The notes under the pieces: generated by a model | The model's database searches: none | What the model saw: the letters and a program-made list of their open reading frames with translations, nothing else | What the model was told of the DNA's origin: nothing | Assembly: GCA_964458805.1 (NCBI GenBank) | Contig: CAYWKH010000050.1 | Coordinates: forward strand, 1-15,814 | Source: JAAYLU01 sp964458805 | GTDB taxonomy: Bacteria; Synergistota; Synergistia; Synergistales; Aminobacteriaceae | Length of the DNA stretch: 15,814 nt | Direction of reading: 5' to 3' | Translations under genes and position numbers: made by a program | Shown here: positions 6,951 through 14,175 of the stretch, piece after piece | Position numbering within the stretch: position 1 is the first letter of the stretch | Layout: the number at the start of each line of letters is the position of its first letter

Positions 6951-7975
6951 GACGCAGCTTGATCGCCTTCGCGGCAGCGGCCGCGATTATGCTGGGCGTC
7001 GCGCTTCAGTCGGCGGCGCAGGACGAGACCTCCACTTTCCACGTGATGGGGAGGGTGGAGACGCTCGTCTACGGAATGGAGCACACGGGAGGGCTCATCG
7101 ACCGCCTTAACTCGCTGGAGAGGGACATGTTCGGCAGGGAGCTGCCGGGAAGCATAGCCGAGCGGCAGGCGGCGGTGCTGAACTTCATAGAGAAGGGCAC
7201 GGAGTACCAGCCGTCGCTCCTGTTCAAGCTGGGGGTGGCGGAGTGGGCCATCGACCGCAAGATTGATTCTCTGTCGCCCGTCAACAGGCGGGTGGACAGG
7301 CTAGAGGTGGAGCTCGAGGGGACGCCCCAGGTGGACAGGCCAATGACGATGAGGCTTGAGAGGGTGTTGGGGTTGCTTCTCTCCGAGCCCGTGACCGCCG
7401 AGAACGTCGAACTGCCCGAGGCCACGGTTATCCGCGCGTCCCTGGCAACTCCGCTGTCTCCGCGGACGGCGAAGAAGGGGGACTACGTCGACCTGGTGCT
7501 CGACTCGGACCTGGCCGTGGGATCGAAACTGGTGGCGCCGAAGGGGAGCAGGGTGGTCGGGGTCGTGAGCGATGTGACGAAGCCCAGGAGCTTCGGGCGC
7601 CCGGCCGAGGTAAAGCTGGGGGTGGAGTCGCTGTACACAATAGGATCCCAGCCCGTCCCTCTGGCCTTCGGCCCCGAGTCGCAGCAGGCGGTGGAGGCGG
7701 AGTCCGCCCAGCTGGCGGCGGCCGGCACCAGCGTGGTTGGCGCTCTGTTGCTCGGCCCGGTGGGGCTGGTGACCGGCTTCCTGGTCCGCGGAGATCTCAA
7801 GGAGCTCCCGGCCGGCAGCGTCATCTTCTGCCAGACGGTGGAGAAGGCCGTCGTGAGCGCCTTCCCGGTGCCCCTGGGCCTGAGGGGGCTGCTTAAGAAC
7901 CCCGGCGACGGCGGGTCCGCAACGGAGGCCGCCGGGGCTGTCGAGCCGACGCCAGGCGAATACCAGGGTCAATAG
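6947..7975 (+). CDS. exported protein with E-x3-(F/Y)G repeats, unknown function
   Basis: A 342-residue protein with a signal peptide (hydrophobic core about residues 4-20, probable cut after S-A-A near 24). Residues 38-73 hold two copies of a pattern, E-x3-(F/Y)-G then a Gly and an Arg: V-E-T-L-V-Y-G...L-I-D-R and L-E-R-D-M-F-G...I-A-E-R. I know similar repeats from envelope proteins of cyanobacteria and relatives, without an assigned function. Residues about 160-235 look beta-rich (L-V-A-P-K-G-S-R-V-V-G-V-V). A hydrophobic Gly-rich stretch at about 255-280 could be a membrane segment or packing helix. AAGGAGG just upstream supports ATG 6947, which overlaps pyrG by four bases. The small 7983 gene follows after 7 bases. 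Confidence 0.8.
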   Translation: MRRSLIAFAAAAAIMLGVALQSAAQDETSTFHVMGRVETLVYGMEHTGGLIDRLNSLERDMFGRELPGSIAERQAAVLNFIEKGTEYQPSLLFKLGVAEWAIDRKIDSLSPVNRRVDRLEVELEGTPQVDRPMTMRLERVLGLLLSEPVTAENVELPEATVIRASLATPLSPRTAKKGDYVDLVLDSDLAVGSKLVAPKGSRVVGVVSDVTKPRSFGRPAEVKLGVESLYTIGSQPVPLAFGPESQQAVEAESAQLAAAGTSVVGALLLGPVGLVTGFLVRGDLKELPAGSVIFCQTVEKAVVSAFPVPLGLRGLLKNPGDGGSATEAAGAVEPTPGEYQGQ

Positions 7976-7982
7976 AGGGACG

Positions 7983-8429
7983 GTGTTACGATTGAGAACA
8001 GGGTTGAGAAAAAAGATCATCCTGTGGTCGCTGGTCCTCGCGCTCTTCACCGGCGGCGCGTCCTTCGCGTTCGACCTTGGCGACCTCATCGGCGTGATAG
8101 GCGGCGGTTTCGTGATCACCACGATAGCGGGGCCGATAAACGACTTCATAAACACGATCACCCTCAACAGGGGGGTCAAGGTGGAGGGGCACACGAAGGT
8201 CGTCCCGATAGTCTCCATCGGCTCGGGAACCCATATAGGAGCGGCGCAGGTCGCGGGCCCCAGCGACGGCCAGATCGGCGAGACAAAGGCCGTCGCCCAG
8301 GTTGAGGCTACCTTCAAGGATCGCCTGCGCATCAAGATACTGGTGCCGATAGACTCGGAGAACCCCCTTCAGAGGTTCAGGCGCGTCCAGGGGGTAGGAG
8401 TGTCGGCCATAATCGACTACAGGCTCTGA
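7983..8429 (+). CDS. small exported protein, unknown function
   Basis: A 148-residue product with a basic N-terminus (L-R-K-K), a hydrophobic core of about 15 residues and a likely cleavage after S-F-A, so probably secreted or anchored. The rest is Gly- and Ile-rich with G-V-I-G-G-G-F-V-I-T-T-I-A-G-P early on and V-S-I-G-S-G-T-H-I-G-A-A-Q-V in the middle, suggesting a compact beta-rich domain; no family is recognised. GTG 7983 follows AGAGG at short spacing. TTG 7992 is an alternative that shortens the basic head by three residues. The gene lies 7 bases after its upstream neighbour and 16 before the next, so all three exported genes look like one operon. Confidence 0.7.
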   Translation: MLRLRTGLRKKIILWSLVLALFTGGASFAFDLGDLIGVIGGGFVITTIAGPINDFINTITLNRGVKVEGHTKVVPIVSIGSGTHIGAAQVAGPSDGQIGETKAVAQVEATFKDRLRIKILVPIDSENPLQRFRRVQGVGVSAIIDYRL

Positions 8430-8445
8430 GGCGGCGCGCCGTCGG

Positions 8446-9501
8446 GTGAAGCAGATGAAGAGAGCGGCGCTTGCACTAGTCCTCCTTCTGGTCCTGTGCG
8501 TTCCTTCGCACGGGAGCGACCCCGCCGCGGAGGCCATGTCCATCCTCGAGCGGTGGACCTCCTTCCACTGGGGCAGGGACTGCCTGGTATGGGTAGTACA
8601 CTACCCGGAGGAGCTGGTCGGCCCGTGGGTCGAGGCCGAGGCCGCGCGCAGCGGCATGACCGAGGCGGAGCGCGAGCAGTATCGCCGCTCCTTCTCCGCC
8701 GACCTGAGGATCGAGACCGCGGAGGCCTTCCTGCTGACCGTGTACGTGTTCTCCCCGAGGCCGCTGAACCTCGGCCCCCTGGCCTCCTCCGTGATGCTGG
8801 AGACGGGGGACGGAAGGAAGGTCCCTCCCGCTAGCTACGAGAGGAAGTTCGACCAGCCCCTCGCAGGGATCGTGCAGGGGTTGGTATTCTTTCCTAAGCA
8901 GCAGGACAGGGACTTCAAGCTGATCATTCGCAACCTCGGAGTCCTGGAGGAGCAGTATTTCGCCTTCGACGGCCGCGATCCGGTCATGGTGGCGTCCGCG
9001 ACGGCCGAGCAGCCGGAGCAGGAGGTCGTGGTGGTGGAGCTTCCGCCCGCGCCGAAAAAGGCGCCGGAGAAGCCCGCGCCCCCGAAGCCGACCCCCGAGC
9101 CTCCGCCTCCCCCGCCGCCGGTGGCGACGCCGGAGGACCTGGCCGACCTGGTGCCGAAGCCGGCTGTGGATCTGCCCGTCCCGAAGAAGGACCCCGTGCT
9201 GTACATAAGCAAGGAGAAGACCCTCGAGAACTTCCTGAGACACTGGATAGATGGCGAGACCTCCGCCATGTACGACCTGCTGACGGATGCGAACAGGACC
9301 GCGCTCACGGAGGAGCAGTTCGCGAGACAGGTCCAGGCCACCGGCCTGCGCCAGTCCCTGCGCGAGGGCTACAAGATACAGTGGATGGACGATGGCCGGG
9401 CCAGGATTGTGACGGCGCAGCGCATGCTTCTTTTCCGCACCCTCAGGAGCAAGGTGCTCACCCTGGGCAGGGAGGGCGCCGAGTGGAGGGTGGGCTGGTG
9501 A
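8446..9501 (+). CDS. exported protein with Pro-rich linker and NTF2-like C-terminus
   Basis: A 351-residue protein with an N-terminal signal peptide (L-A-L-V-L-L-L-V-L-C core; the Cys lacks a convincing lipobox). An unrecognised domain (about 30-195) contains conserved-looking Trp and Phe positions. A Pro/Lys/Glu-rich linker (about 200-232) with a run of eight prolines could span the periplasm or cell wall. The C-terminal about 95 residues begin L-E-N-F-L-R-H-W and have a spacing of helices and strands reminiscent of small NTF2-like or DUF4878 domains; this is an impression, not a match. GTG 8446 is taken as the start and ATG 8455 is equally possible; neither has a strong Shine-Dalgarno. It lies 26 bases before lptC, suggesting an envelope role. 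Confidence 0.75.
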   Translation: MKQMKRAALALVLLLVLCVPSHGSDPAAEAMSILERWTSFHWGRDCLVWVVHYPEELVGPWVEAEAARSGMTEAEREQYRRSFSADLRIETAEAFLLTVYVFSPRPLNLGPLASSVMLETGDGRKVPPASYERKFDQPLAGIVQGLVFFPKQQDRDFKLIIRNLGVLEEQYFAFDGRDPVMVASATAEQPEQEVVVVELPPAPKKAPEKPAPPKPTPEPPPPPPPVATPEDLADLVPKPAVDLPVPKKDPVLYISKEKTLENFLRHWIDGETSAMYDLLTDANRTALTEEQFARQVQATGLRQSLREGYKIQWMDDGRARIVTAQRMLLFRTLRSKVLTLGREGAEWRVGW

Positions 9502-9527
9502 ACGAGAGTTTCGGACGGTGATATGAT

Positions 9528-10073
9528 GTGAGGCGGGTTTTCACGGGTCTGTTCCTGGTTGCGGCCGCGCTCATGGCGTGGTACGCCGTGCACGATGCGT
9601 CGCTCGACACCGACAGGCTTTCGGTGGATCGTGCGAACTTGCCGGACATGTCGCTCGAGGCGCTCGAGTTCCAGCGCGAGGAGGGCGGGGTGGAGTGGAC
9701 CGTGAGGGTCGCCCTTGCGGAGAAGCGCGGCGGCGAGATTCGCCTCGCATCGCTCGACGTGACCGCGGTCCGCGGGAGCGAGGAGAGCATCTTCCTGCGC
9801 TCCCCCTCGGGGGTTTTCCGGGAGGAGGAGGGGACCGCGGTCCTGTACGACGTCACCGGAAGCGTCCACAGGGACGGCGAGGTCGGACTGTTCGAGGCTC
9901 CCGAGGCGGACTGGGCCAGGGGCGACGACGAGGTGACATTCGCGAAGGGGGCCGTCTTCCGCAGGGAGGGGCTCCTGTTCGAGGGGAACATGGTGCGCGC
10001 CTCCTTCTCGGGGGCGTTTTCAGCGGAGAAAGGAGCGTCGGTCTCATGGTCTATGCCCGAAAGTTCGGATTGA
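9528..10073 (+). CDS. lptC: LPS export periplasmic/inner-membrane protein LptC
   Basis: A 181-residue bitopic protein: one N-terminal membrane segment (about 4-20), then a beta-rich periplasmic domain of the LptC (YrbK) type. LptC receives lipopolysaccharide from the LptBFG ATP-driven extractor and passes it to the periplasmic bridge. Supporting features are the size, the single anchor, the repeated short beta-strand pattern (L-R-S-P-S-G-V-F and V-T-G-S-V) and above all the overlap with an LptD-like gene. Sequence motifs in this family are weak, so context carries much of the call. The start is GTG 9528 with GGTGA upstream. The last 28 bases overlap the next gene in another frame. lptB, lptF and lptG are not in the window. 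Confidence 0.8.
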   Translation: MRRVFTGLFLVAAALMAWYAVHDASLDTDRLSVDRANLPDMSLEALEFQREEGGVEWTVRVALAEKRGGEIRLASLDVTAVRGSEESIFLRSPSGVFREEEGTAVLYDVTGSVHRDGEVGLFEAPEADWARGDDEVTFAKGAVFRREGLLFEGNMVRASFSGAFSAEKGASVSWSMPESSD

Positions 10074-11767
10074 TCTGCCTGGCGCTGGGCCTGCTCATTG
10101 CCGCGCCTCCCGTCTCCGCGCCGGCCGCGGAGCCGGAGGAGGACGGGGAGTCCATCTACCTCGACGCCGACAAGGTCGTCTTCGAGGAGGAGACCGGCCT
10201 TGCCGTGGCGGAGGGCAACGTCCGCGTGCGCAGGGAGGGTTTGCGCCTCTTCGCCCACAGGGTGGAGATGGACTCGTCGGAGCAGATCCTGTCGGCCACG
10301 TCGGCCCCCGGGCGAAAGGTATCCATGGTCCAGGGGGACCGCGTGCTGACCGGCGACTCCTTGCGCTACAACATGCTCACCCGCGAGGGGATTCTGTCCG
10401 GCGCCGCCGGGTCGTCGCCGGCCGGCGACGGCAGGGTCTTCATAAAGGGCAGGGAGATGGCGGTCGCCCCGATGGAGGTCGCCGTGGCCAAGGGCTGGGT
10501 GTCCAAGCGCGGCGCAAGGGGGGCGGCGGAGGACGACCTGGCGGGGAAGCTGAGCGACGTGTCGCTCACGACCTGCAATATGAAGAACCCGCACTACCGG
10601 CTGGTGTCGAAGAGCGTCGTGTTCGTCCCCGGAAAGCGGGTAATTGCCAAGAATCCGAAGGTGTACATAGGGGAGCACCTGCTGTTCACATATCCGTTCG
10701 ACTACGTCGTCCCGCTCGACCCCAACCAGAAGCGGGCGCTGTTGAGCTCTTTCTTTCCTCTCGTCCTGAGCGACTCGGACAAGGGGAGCGGAATCGGCAT
10801 AAGCGGCCCCTACGTCTGGGACACCGGCAGGGCGAACTTGAGCGTGGCCTGGTGGTCCGACAAGGGGTGGGAGGGAAAGGCGGAGGTGTTCCAGAGAATA
10901 AACGACTACCTGACCGTCTGGGGCGCGGTGGAGCGCTCCTACGAGAAGTCGTCGGACGAGACGCTGTACAGGCCGTCCTGGGGCCTCTCCCACTCCTCCG
11001 GCGGGTACGACGCGACCCTGCGCTGGACGCAGCGGGAGGCTGTCTCCATAGAGAAGCAGGCAGGAGAGACGTACAGGGGAGTCCTGTGGAGGAACCCGGA
11101 GTTCGCGCTGACGGGCCCGTGGGGCAGGGCCCCGCTGCTGAACGCCCACGCCAGGTTTGGCGTGTCCTGGGGGGAGTACGAGGAAGCGCAGGAGAAGGAG
11201 AGCGCGAGGGTGCGCCGAACCGGGGCGGAGGCCCGAATCTACTCCGAGGAGCGGCGCGAGTCGTGCACATCCTTCGTGAACGCCTCGTACAGGCGCTACT
11301 GGTATGATGACGAGGACTCGAACGAGCAGGAGATAACCGACGCGGTGCTTGGTGTGCGCTGGTCGCTCGGCAAGGCCGATCTTGCCACTGCCTACGTCCG
11401 CAGGTGGGTGACCGGCGAGACGCCTATGCTTTGGGACTATTACAGCGACAGGGAGGATCTTTACCAGAAGCTCACGCTGCCGGTCGGCAAGGGTCTTTCC
11501 TTCTCCGTGCGCGGGGGGTACGACCTCGCCAAGTCGGAGCTGGCCGAGATGGTCTACGCGCTGAAGCTAAAGGCCGGGGAGTGCTCCCAGTGGGAGCTCG
11601 CCTACAGGGATGACAGGATCGAGGGAGAGGACTGGGTAGGGCTGTCGTTCAGCATAACGGCGTTCCCGGAGACGCCCGTCACCTTCGGCATGCGCGAACT
11701 GTACGACCCGTTTGCGGTGCCCGACGGCCTGGCCGAAAGGATGCGCGCGGACGAGGCGGAGGAGTGA
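10046..11767 (+). CDS. lptD: LptD-like LPS assembly protein with OstA domain
   Basis: A 573-residue outer-membrane protein. The signal peptide (about 1-28, A-A-P-P-V-S-A-P-A-A region) is followed by an OstA/LptA-type beta-jellyroll repeat (about 35-160, with Y-L-D-A-D-K-V-V-F and A-E-G-N-V-R-V). The LptD segment T-T-C-N...P-H-Y-R-L at 175-185 then leads into A-K-N-P-K-V-Y-I-G and the barrel (strand-like alternation to about 560). The family inserts LPS into the outer leaflet with LptE. Odd points: it is well short of the E. coli protein (784), only Cys177, 407 and 513 lie in the mature part, and it ends in an acidic tail. AAAGGAG 10 bases upstream supports ATG 10046. The longer frame starting at 9578 is lptC shadow. 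Confidence 0.85.
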   Translation: MVYARKFGLICLALGLLIAAPPVSAPAAEPEEDGESIYLDADKVVFEEETGLAVAEGNVRVRREGLRLFAHRVEMDSSEQILSATSAPGRKVSMVQGDRVLTGDSLRYNMLTREGILSGAAGSSPAGDGRVFIKGREMAVAPMEVAVAKGWVSKRGARGAAEDDLAGKLSDVSLTTCNMKNPHYRLVSKSVVFVPGKRVIAKNPKVYIGEHLLFTYPFDYVVPLDPNQKRALLSSFFPLVLSDSDKGSGIGISGPYVWDTGRANLSVAWWSDKGWEGKAEVFQRINDYLTVWGAVERSYEKSSDETLYRPSWGLSHSSGGYDATLRWTQREAVSIEKQAGETYRGVLWRNPEFALTGPWGRAPLLNAHARFGVSWGEYEEAQEKESARVRRTGAEARIYSEERRESCTSFVNASYRRYWYDDEDSNEQEITDAVLGVRWSLGKADLATAYVRRWVTGETPMLWDYYSDREDLYQKLTLPVGKGLSFSVRGGYDLAKSELAEMVYALKLKAGECSQWELAYRDDRIEGEDWVGLSFSITAFPETPVTFGMRELYDPFAVPDGLAERMRADEAEE

Positions 11768-11779
11768 CCTCGCCTCGTC
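11750..11779. terminator. inverted repeat between convergent lptD and greA
   Basis: GACGAGGCG (11750-11758) and CGCCTCGTC (11771-11779) pair perfectly over nine bases with a 12-base loop that contains the lptD stop. No T-run follows on either strand, so it is not a classic intrinsic terminator. It may act as an end structure for both transcripts or need Rho. Confidence 0.4.
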
Positions 11780-11781
11780 GA

Positions 11782-12270
11782 TCAGCCCGTGACGGAGATG
11801 CTCACCACCTTGAGATGCCTCACCCCGCGGGGGACCTTGACGTGCACCTCGTCGCCGACCGTCTTGTTCAGAAGGGCCTGCCCGACCGGGCTAGACGAGG
11901 ATATCCTGTTGGATCTCGGGTCTGACTCCTCGGAGCCGACTATCATGTAGGAGTAGTTCTGCGAGTTGACGATGTCCTCTATGGTGACCGTGGTGCCGAG
12001 CGTCACCCTGCTCGCGTCGAGGCTGTTGGAGTTGAGGATCCTGGCGTTGCCGAGCTGAAACTCCAGGCGGGATATCCGAGTCTCGAGCTTGGCCTGCTCC
12101 TCCTTCGCCGCGGCGTACTCGGCGTTCTCGGCCAGGTCGCCGAAGGATCGAGCCTCCTCGAGCTGCCTGGATATCTCCGACCTGCCTGTGCTGCGAAGGT
12201 CCACCAGCTCGGCCATTAACTTGTCGTAACCTTCTCTGGTCATTGTGGATGGGCTGTCGTTGTTGTTCAA
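11782..12270 (-). CDS. greA: transcript cleavage factor GreA
   Basis: A 162-residue factor that enters the secondary channel of stalled, backtracked RNA polymerase and stimulates cleavage of the extruded RNA 3' end. The N-terminal coiled coil (about 15-85) carries the tip G-D-L-A-E-N-A-E-Y with Asp45 and Glu48, equivalent to the essential E. coli pair Asp41/Glu44. The C-terminal FKBP-like domain contains S-S-P-V-G-Q-A-L-L and G-D-E-V. The start is TTG 12270, chosen for the AGGAGG 9 bases upstream. The in-frame ATG at 12243 would remove nine residues and has no ribosome site. A promoter is seen at 12335-12363. It is convergent to lptD and divergent from RNase J. Confidence 0.97.
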   Translation of the reverse strand: MNNNDSPSTMTREGYDKLMAELVDLRSTGRSEISRQLEEARSFGDLAENAEYAAAKEEQAKLETRISRLEFQLGNARILNSNSLDASRVTLGTTVTIEDIVNSQNYSYMIVGSEESDPRSNRISSSSPVGQALLNKTVGDEVHVKVPRGVRHLKVVSISVTG

Positions 12271-12279
12271 ACTCCGTTA

Positions 12280-12285
12280 CCTCCT
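12280..12285 (-). promoter_or_regulatory. Shine-Dalgarno AGGAGG for the greA TTG start
   Basis: On the minus strand a full AGGAGG ends 9 bases before TTG 12270, and a nearer CGGAG also exists. It selects the non-ATG start and keeps nine extra N-terminal residues. Confidence 0.7.
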
Positions 12286-12334
12286 GATTAGCCCCCTGCT
12301 TCTCCGGGGGGGTCGCGCTTGCGGTTGATATGCG

Positions 12335-12363
12335 ATTCTATCAAAGAAATACCCGTTCGGCAA
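12335..12363 (-). promoter_or_regulatory. greA promoter
   Basis: On the minus strand TTGCCG (complement of 12358-12363) and TAGAAT (complement of 12335-12340) are 17 bases apart, matching 4 and 5 of 6 consensus bases. A transcript would start near 12328 and run a leader of about 58 bases to TTG 12270. The divergent RNase J promoter is not clear in this 153-base gap. Confidence 0.6.
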
Positions 12364-12371
12364 TATGCGGG

Positions 12372-12387
12372 TCCCCGAATCCGGGGA
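12372..12387 (+). promoter_or_regulatory. short hairpin in RNase J leader
   Basis: TCCCCG (12372-12377) pairs with CGGGGA (12382-12387) around a four-base AATC loop. It lies about 37 bases before the RNase J start. No T-run follows, so it is a leader stem and not a terminator. It could influence transcript stability or be chance. Confidence 0.3.
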
Positions 12388-12423
12388 GGACTCTCCCGCT
12401 ACTCCGGGTGTTTGAAAGGCTGG

Positions 12424-14175
12424 GTGTTTTTGTTGCCAAAAGAGACGAGAAAACCCCGCGGCAGGCAGGCTTCGTCCAAGCCGGCCGCGGTTAAGAAGGG
12501 GAAACTGAAGTTCATCCCCCTGGGGGGGCTGGGCGAGATCGGAAAGAACATCTTCGCCCTGGAGTACGACAGGGTGATCCTCGTGGTGGACTGCGGCCTC
12601 ATGTTCCCCGACGACGAGATGCTGGGTATAGACTTCGTGATCCCCGACATATCCTACCTCGAGGAGAACAGGGAGAGGATCGCCGGGATCATCCTCACCC
12701 ACGGTCACGAGGATCACATCGGGGGGCTGCCGTTCGCCCTGGGCAAGATCTCGGCCCCCCTGTACGGGACGAAGCTCACCCTGGGCATGGTGGGCAACAA
12801 GATGGCCGAGTGGGCGCCCGGCCTGACGCCGGACTACCGCGAGATACAGGCCGATGACGTGGTCGAGCTCGGCCCCTTCAGGGTCCGGTTCATCGCTGTC
12901 TGCCACTCGATACCGGACGGGGTCGGACTGGCGATCGAGACGCCCGTGGGCACGGTGGTGCACACCGGGGACTTCAAGCTCGACCCGACTCCGATCGACG
13001 GGCGCCTGACCGACTACGCCGCCTTCTCCGAGGAGGGACGCAAGGGGGTGCTGCTGCTCCTGTCGGACTCCACCAACGTGGAGAGGCCCGGCTTCACGGA
13101 GTCGGAGCGCAGCCTGTCGGGGACCCTGGACAAGATCTTCAGGCAGTGCAGGACGAAGCGAATCATCATAGCCTCGTTCGCCAGCAACCTGCACCGGGTC
13201 CAGCAGGTGGTGGACACTGCGTCCCGCTTCAACCGCAAGGTGGCGTTCGTCGGCAGGAGCATGCTCAAGAACGTCGAACTGGCGAGGTCGCTTGGCTACC
13301 TGCACGTGGACGACAGCGTGGTGGTGGACGTCGAACGAATCCCGTCGGTGCAGCCGGGGTCGCTGGTGGTCATGACCACCGGCAGCCAGGGGGAGCCCTT
13401 CTCGGGCCTCGTGCTGATGAGCAGGGGCGAGCACCGGGTCATCAGCCTCGGGGAGAAGGACGTGGTGGCGATATTCGCCACACCGGTGCCGGGCAACGAG
13501 AAGCTCGTCAGCGGCACGGTGGACCGGCTGTTCGCCTGCGGGTGCGACGTGGTCTACGAGAAGGAGCAGGGGATCCACGTGTCCGGCCACGCGGCCAGGG
13601 ACGAGCTGAAGCTGATCCTCAACATGACCAGGCCCAAATTTTTCGTCCCGGTCCACGGGGAGTACCGACACCTGGTGAGGCACGCCCGACTGGCGGGCGA
13701 GACAGGGGTGGCGCCGAAGAACGCCTTCGTCATGAGGAACGGCGACGTGATGGTGCTCGACGCGGACCGGGCCGTGGTGAAGGACAGGGTTCAGGCGGGC
13801 GGGATAATGGTGGACGGACTGGCGCTCGGAGAGCTCCAGGGGAGCATACTGAAGGAGAGGCGCGAGCTGTCCGAGGAAGGAATAGTGCTGGTGTCCGTGG
13901 TGATGTCGGAGGAGGGGGAGCTGATGTGCGACCCGTCGTTCGACAGCCGCGGCTTCCTCCACCTCGACGACGCCGCGACCCTCAGGGGGGAGTTGGCAAC
14001 GTCGGTCGAGAAGCTCGTGAAGTCGCAGGGCAGGCGGGGGGCGGCGGACCCGGAGCTGCTCAAGTCGAAGATAAGGGGGCGGGTCCGCGACGCACTGCGC
14101 AGGTTCAGCCCCGGCAGGCCGGCGATCGTCCCCATCGTTACGGTGGTTGAAAGCAGGCGGGGGGGGCGCTCCTGA
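12424..14175 (+). CDS. rnj: ribonuclease J
   Basis: A metallo-beta-lactamase/beta-CASP nuclease of about 583 residues, with 5'-3' exo- and endonuclease activity in mRNA decay and rRNA maturation. A short basic N-terminal extension precedes F-I-P-L-G-G-L-G-E-I-G-K-N. The metal motif T-H-G-H-E-D-H has His93, His95, Asp97 and His98. V-C-H-S, H-T-G-D-F, S-D-S-T-N, the beta-CASP part and H-V-S-G-H-A follow, and a C-terminal domain (about 440 on) is present. The first bases of the open frame are implausible. GTG 12424, TTG 12430 and TTG 12433 are competing starts; only AAAGG (12415-12419) precedes them, so the true start is unsure within four codons. The stop overlaps uppP by one base (TGATG). Confidence 0.95.
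   Translation: MFLLPKETRKPRGRQASSKPAAVKKGKLKFIPLGGLGEIGKNIFALEYDRVILVVDCGLMFPDDEMLGIDFVIPDISYLEENRERIAGIILTHGHEDHIGGLPFALGKISAPLYGTKLTLGMVGNKMAEWAPGLTPDYREIQADDVVELGPFRVRFIAVCHSIPDGVGLAIETPVGTVVHTGDFKLDPTPIDGRLTDYAAFSEEGRKGVLLLLSDSTNVERPGFTESERSLSGTLDKIFRQCRTKRIIIASFASNLHRVQQVVDTASRFNRKVAFVGRSMLKNVELARSLGYLHVDDSVVVDVERIPSVQPGSLVVMTTGSQGEPFSGLVLMSRGEHRVISLGEKDVVAIFATPVPGNEKLVSGTVDRLFACGCDVVYEKEQGIHVSGHAARDELKLILNMTRPKFFVPVHGEYRHLVRHARLAGETGVAPKNAFVMRNGDVMVLDADRAVVKDRVQAGGIMVDGLALGELQGSILKERRELSEEGIVLVSVVMSEEGELMCDPSFDSRGFLHLDDAATLRGELATSVEKLVKSQGRRGAADPELLKSKIRGRVRDALRRFSPGRPAIVPIVTVVESRRGGRS

Noticed and set aside
9578..10045. Upstream extension of the lptD frame
   Set aside because: This part overlaps lptC in another frame, lacks a start signal, and the signal peptide begins at 10046.
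9458..11149. 563-codon minus-strand frame over lptC/lptD
   Set aside because: Composition is typical of third-position GC shadow. The + strand genes have signal peptides, ribosome sites and family motifs.
12277..13962. 561-codon minus-strand frame over RNase J
   Set aside because: It covers a clear RNase J gene and shows no motif of its own.
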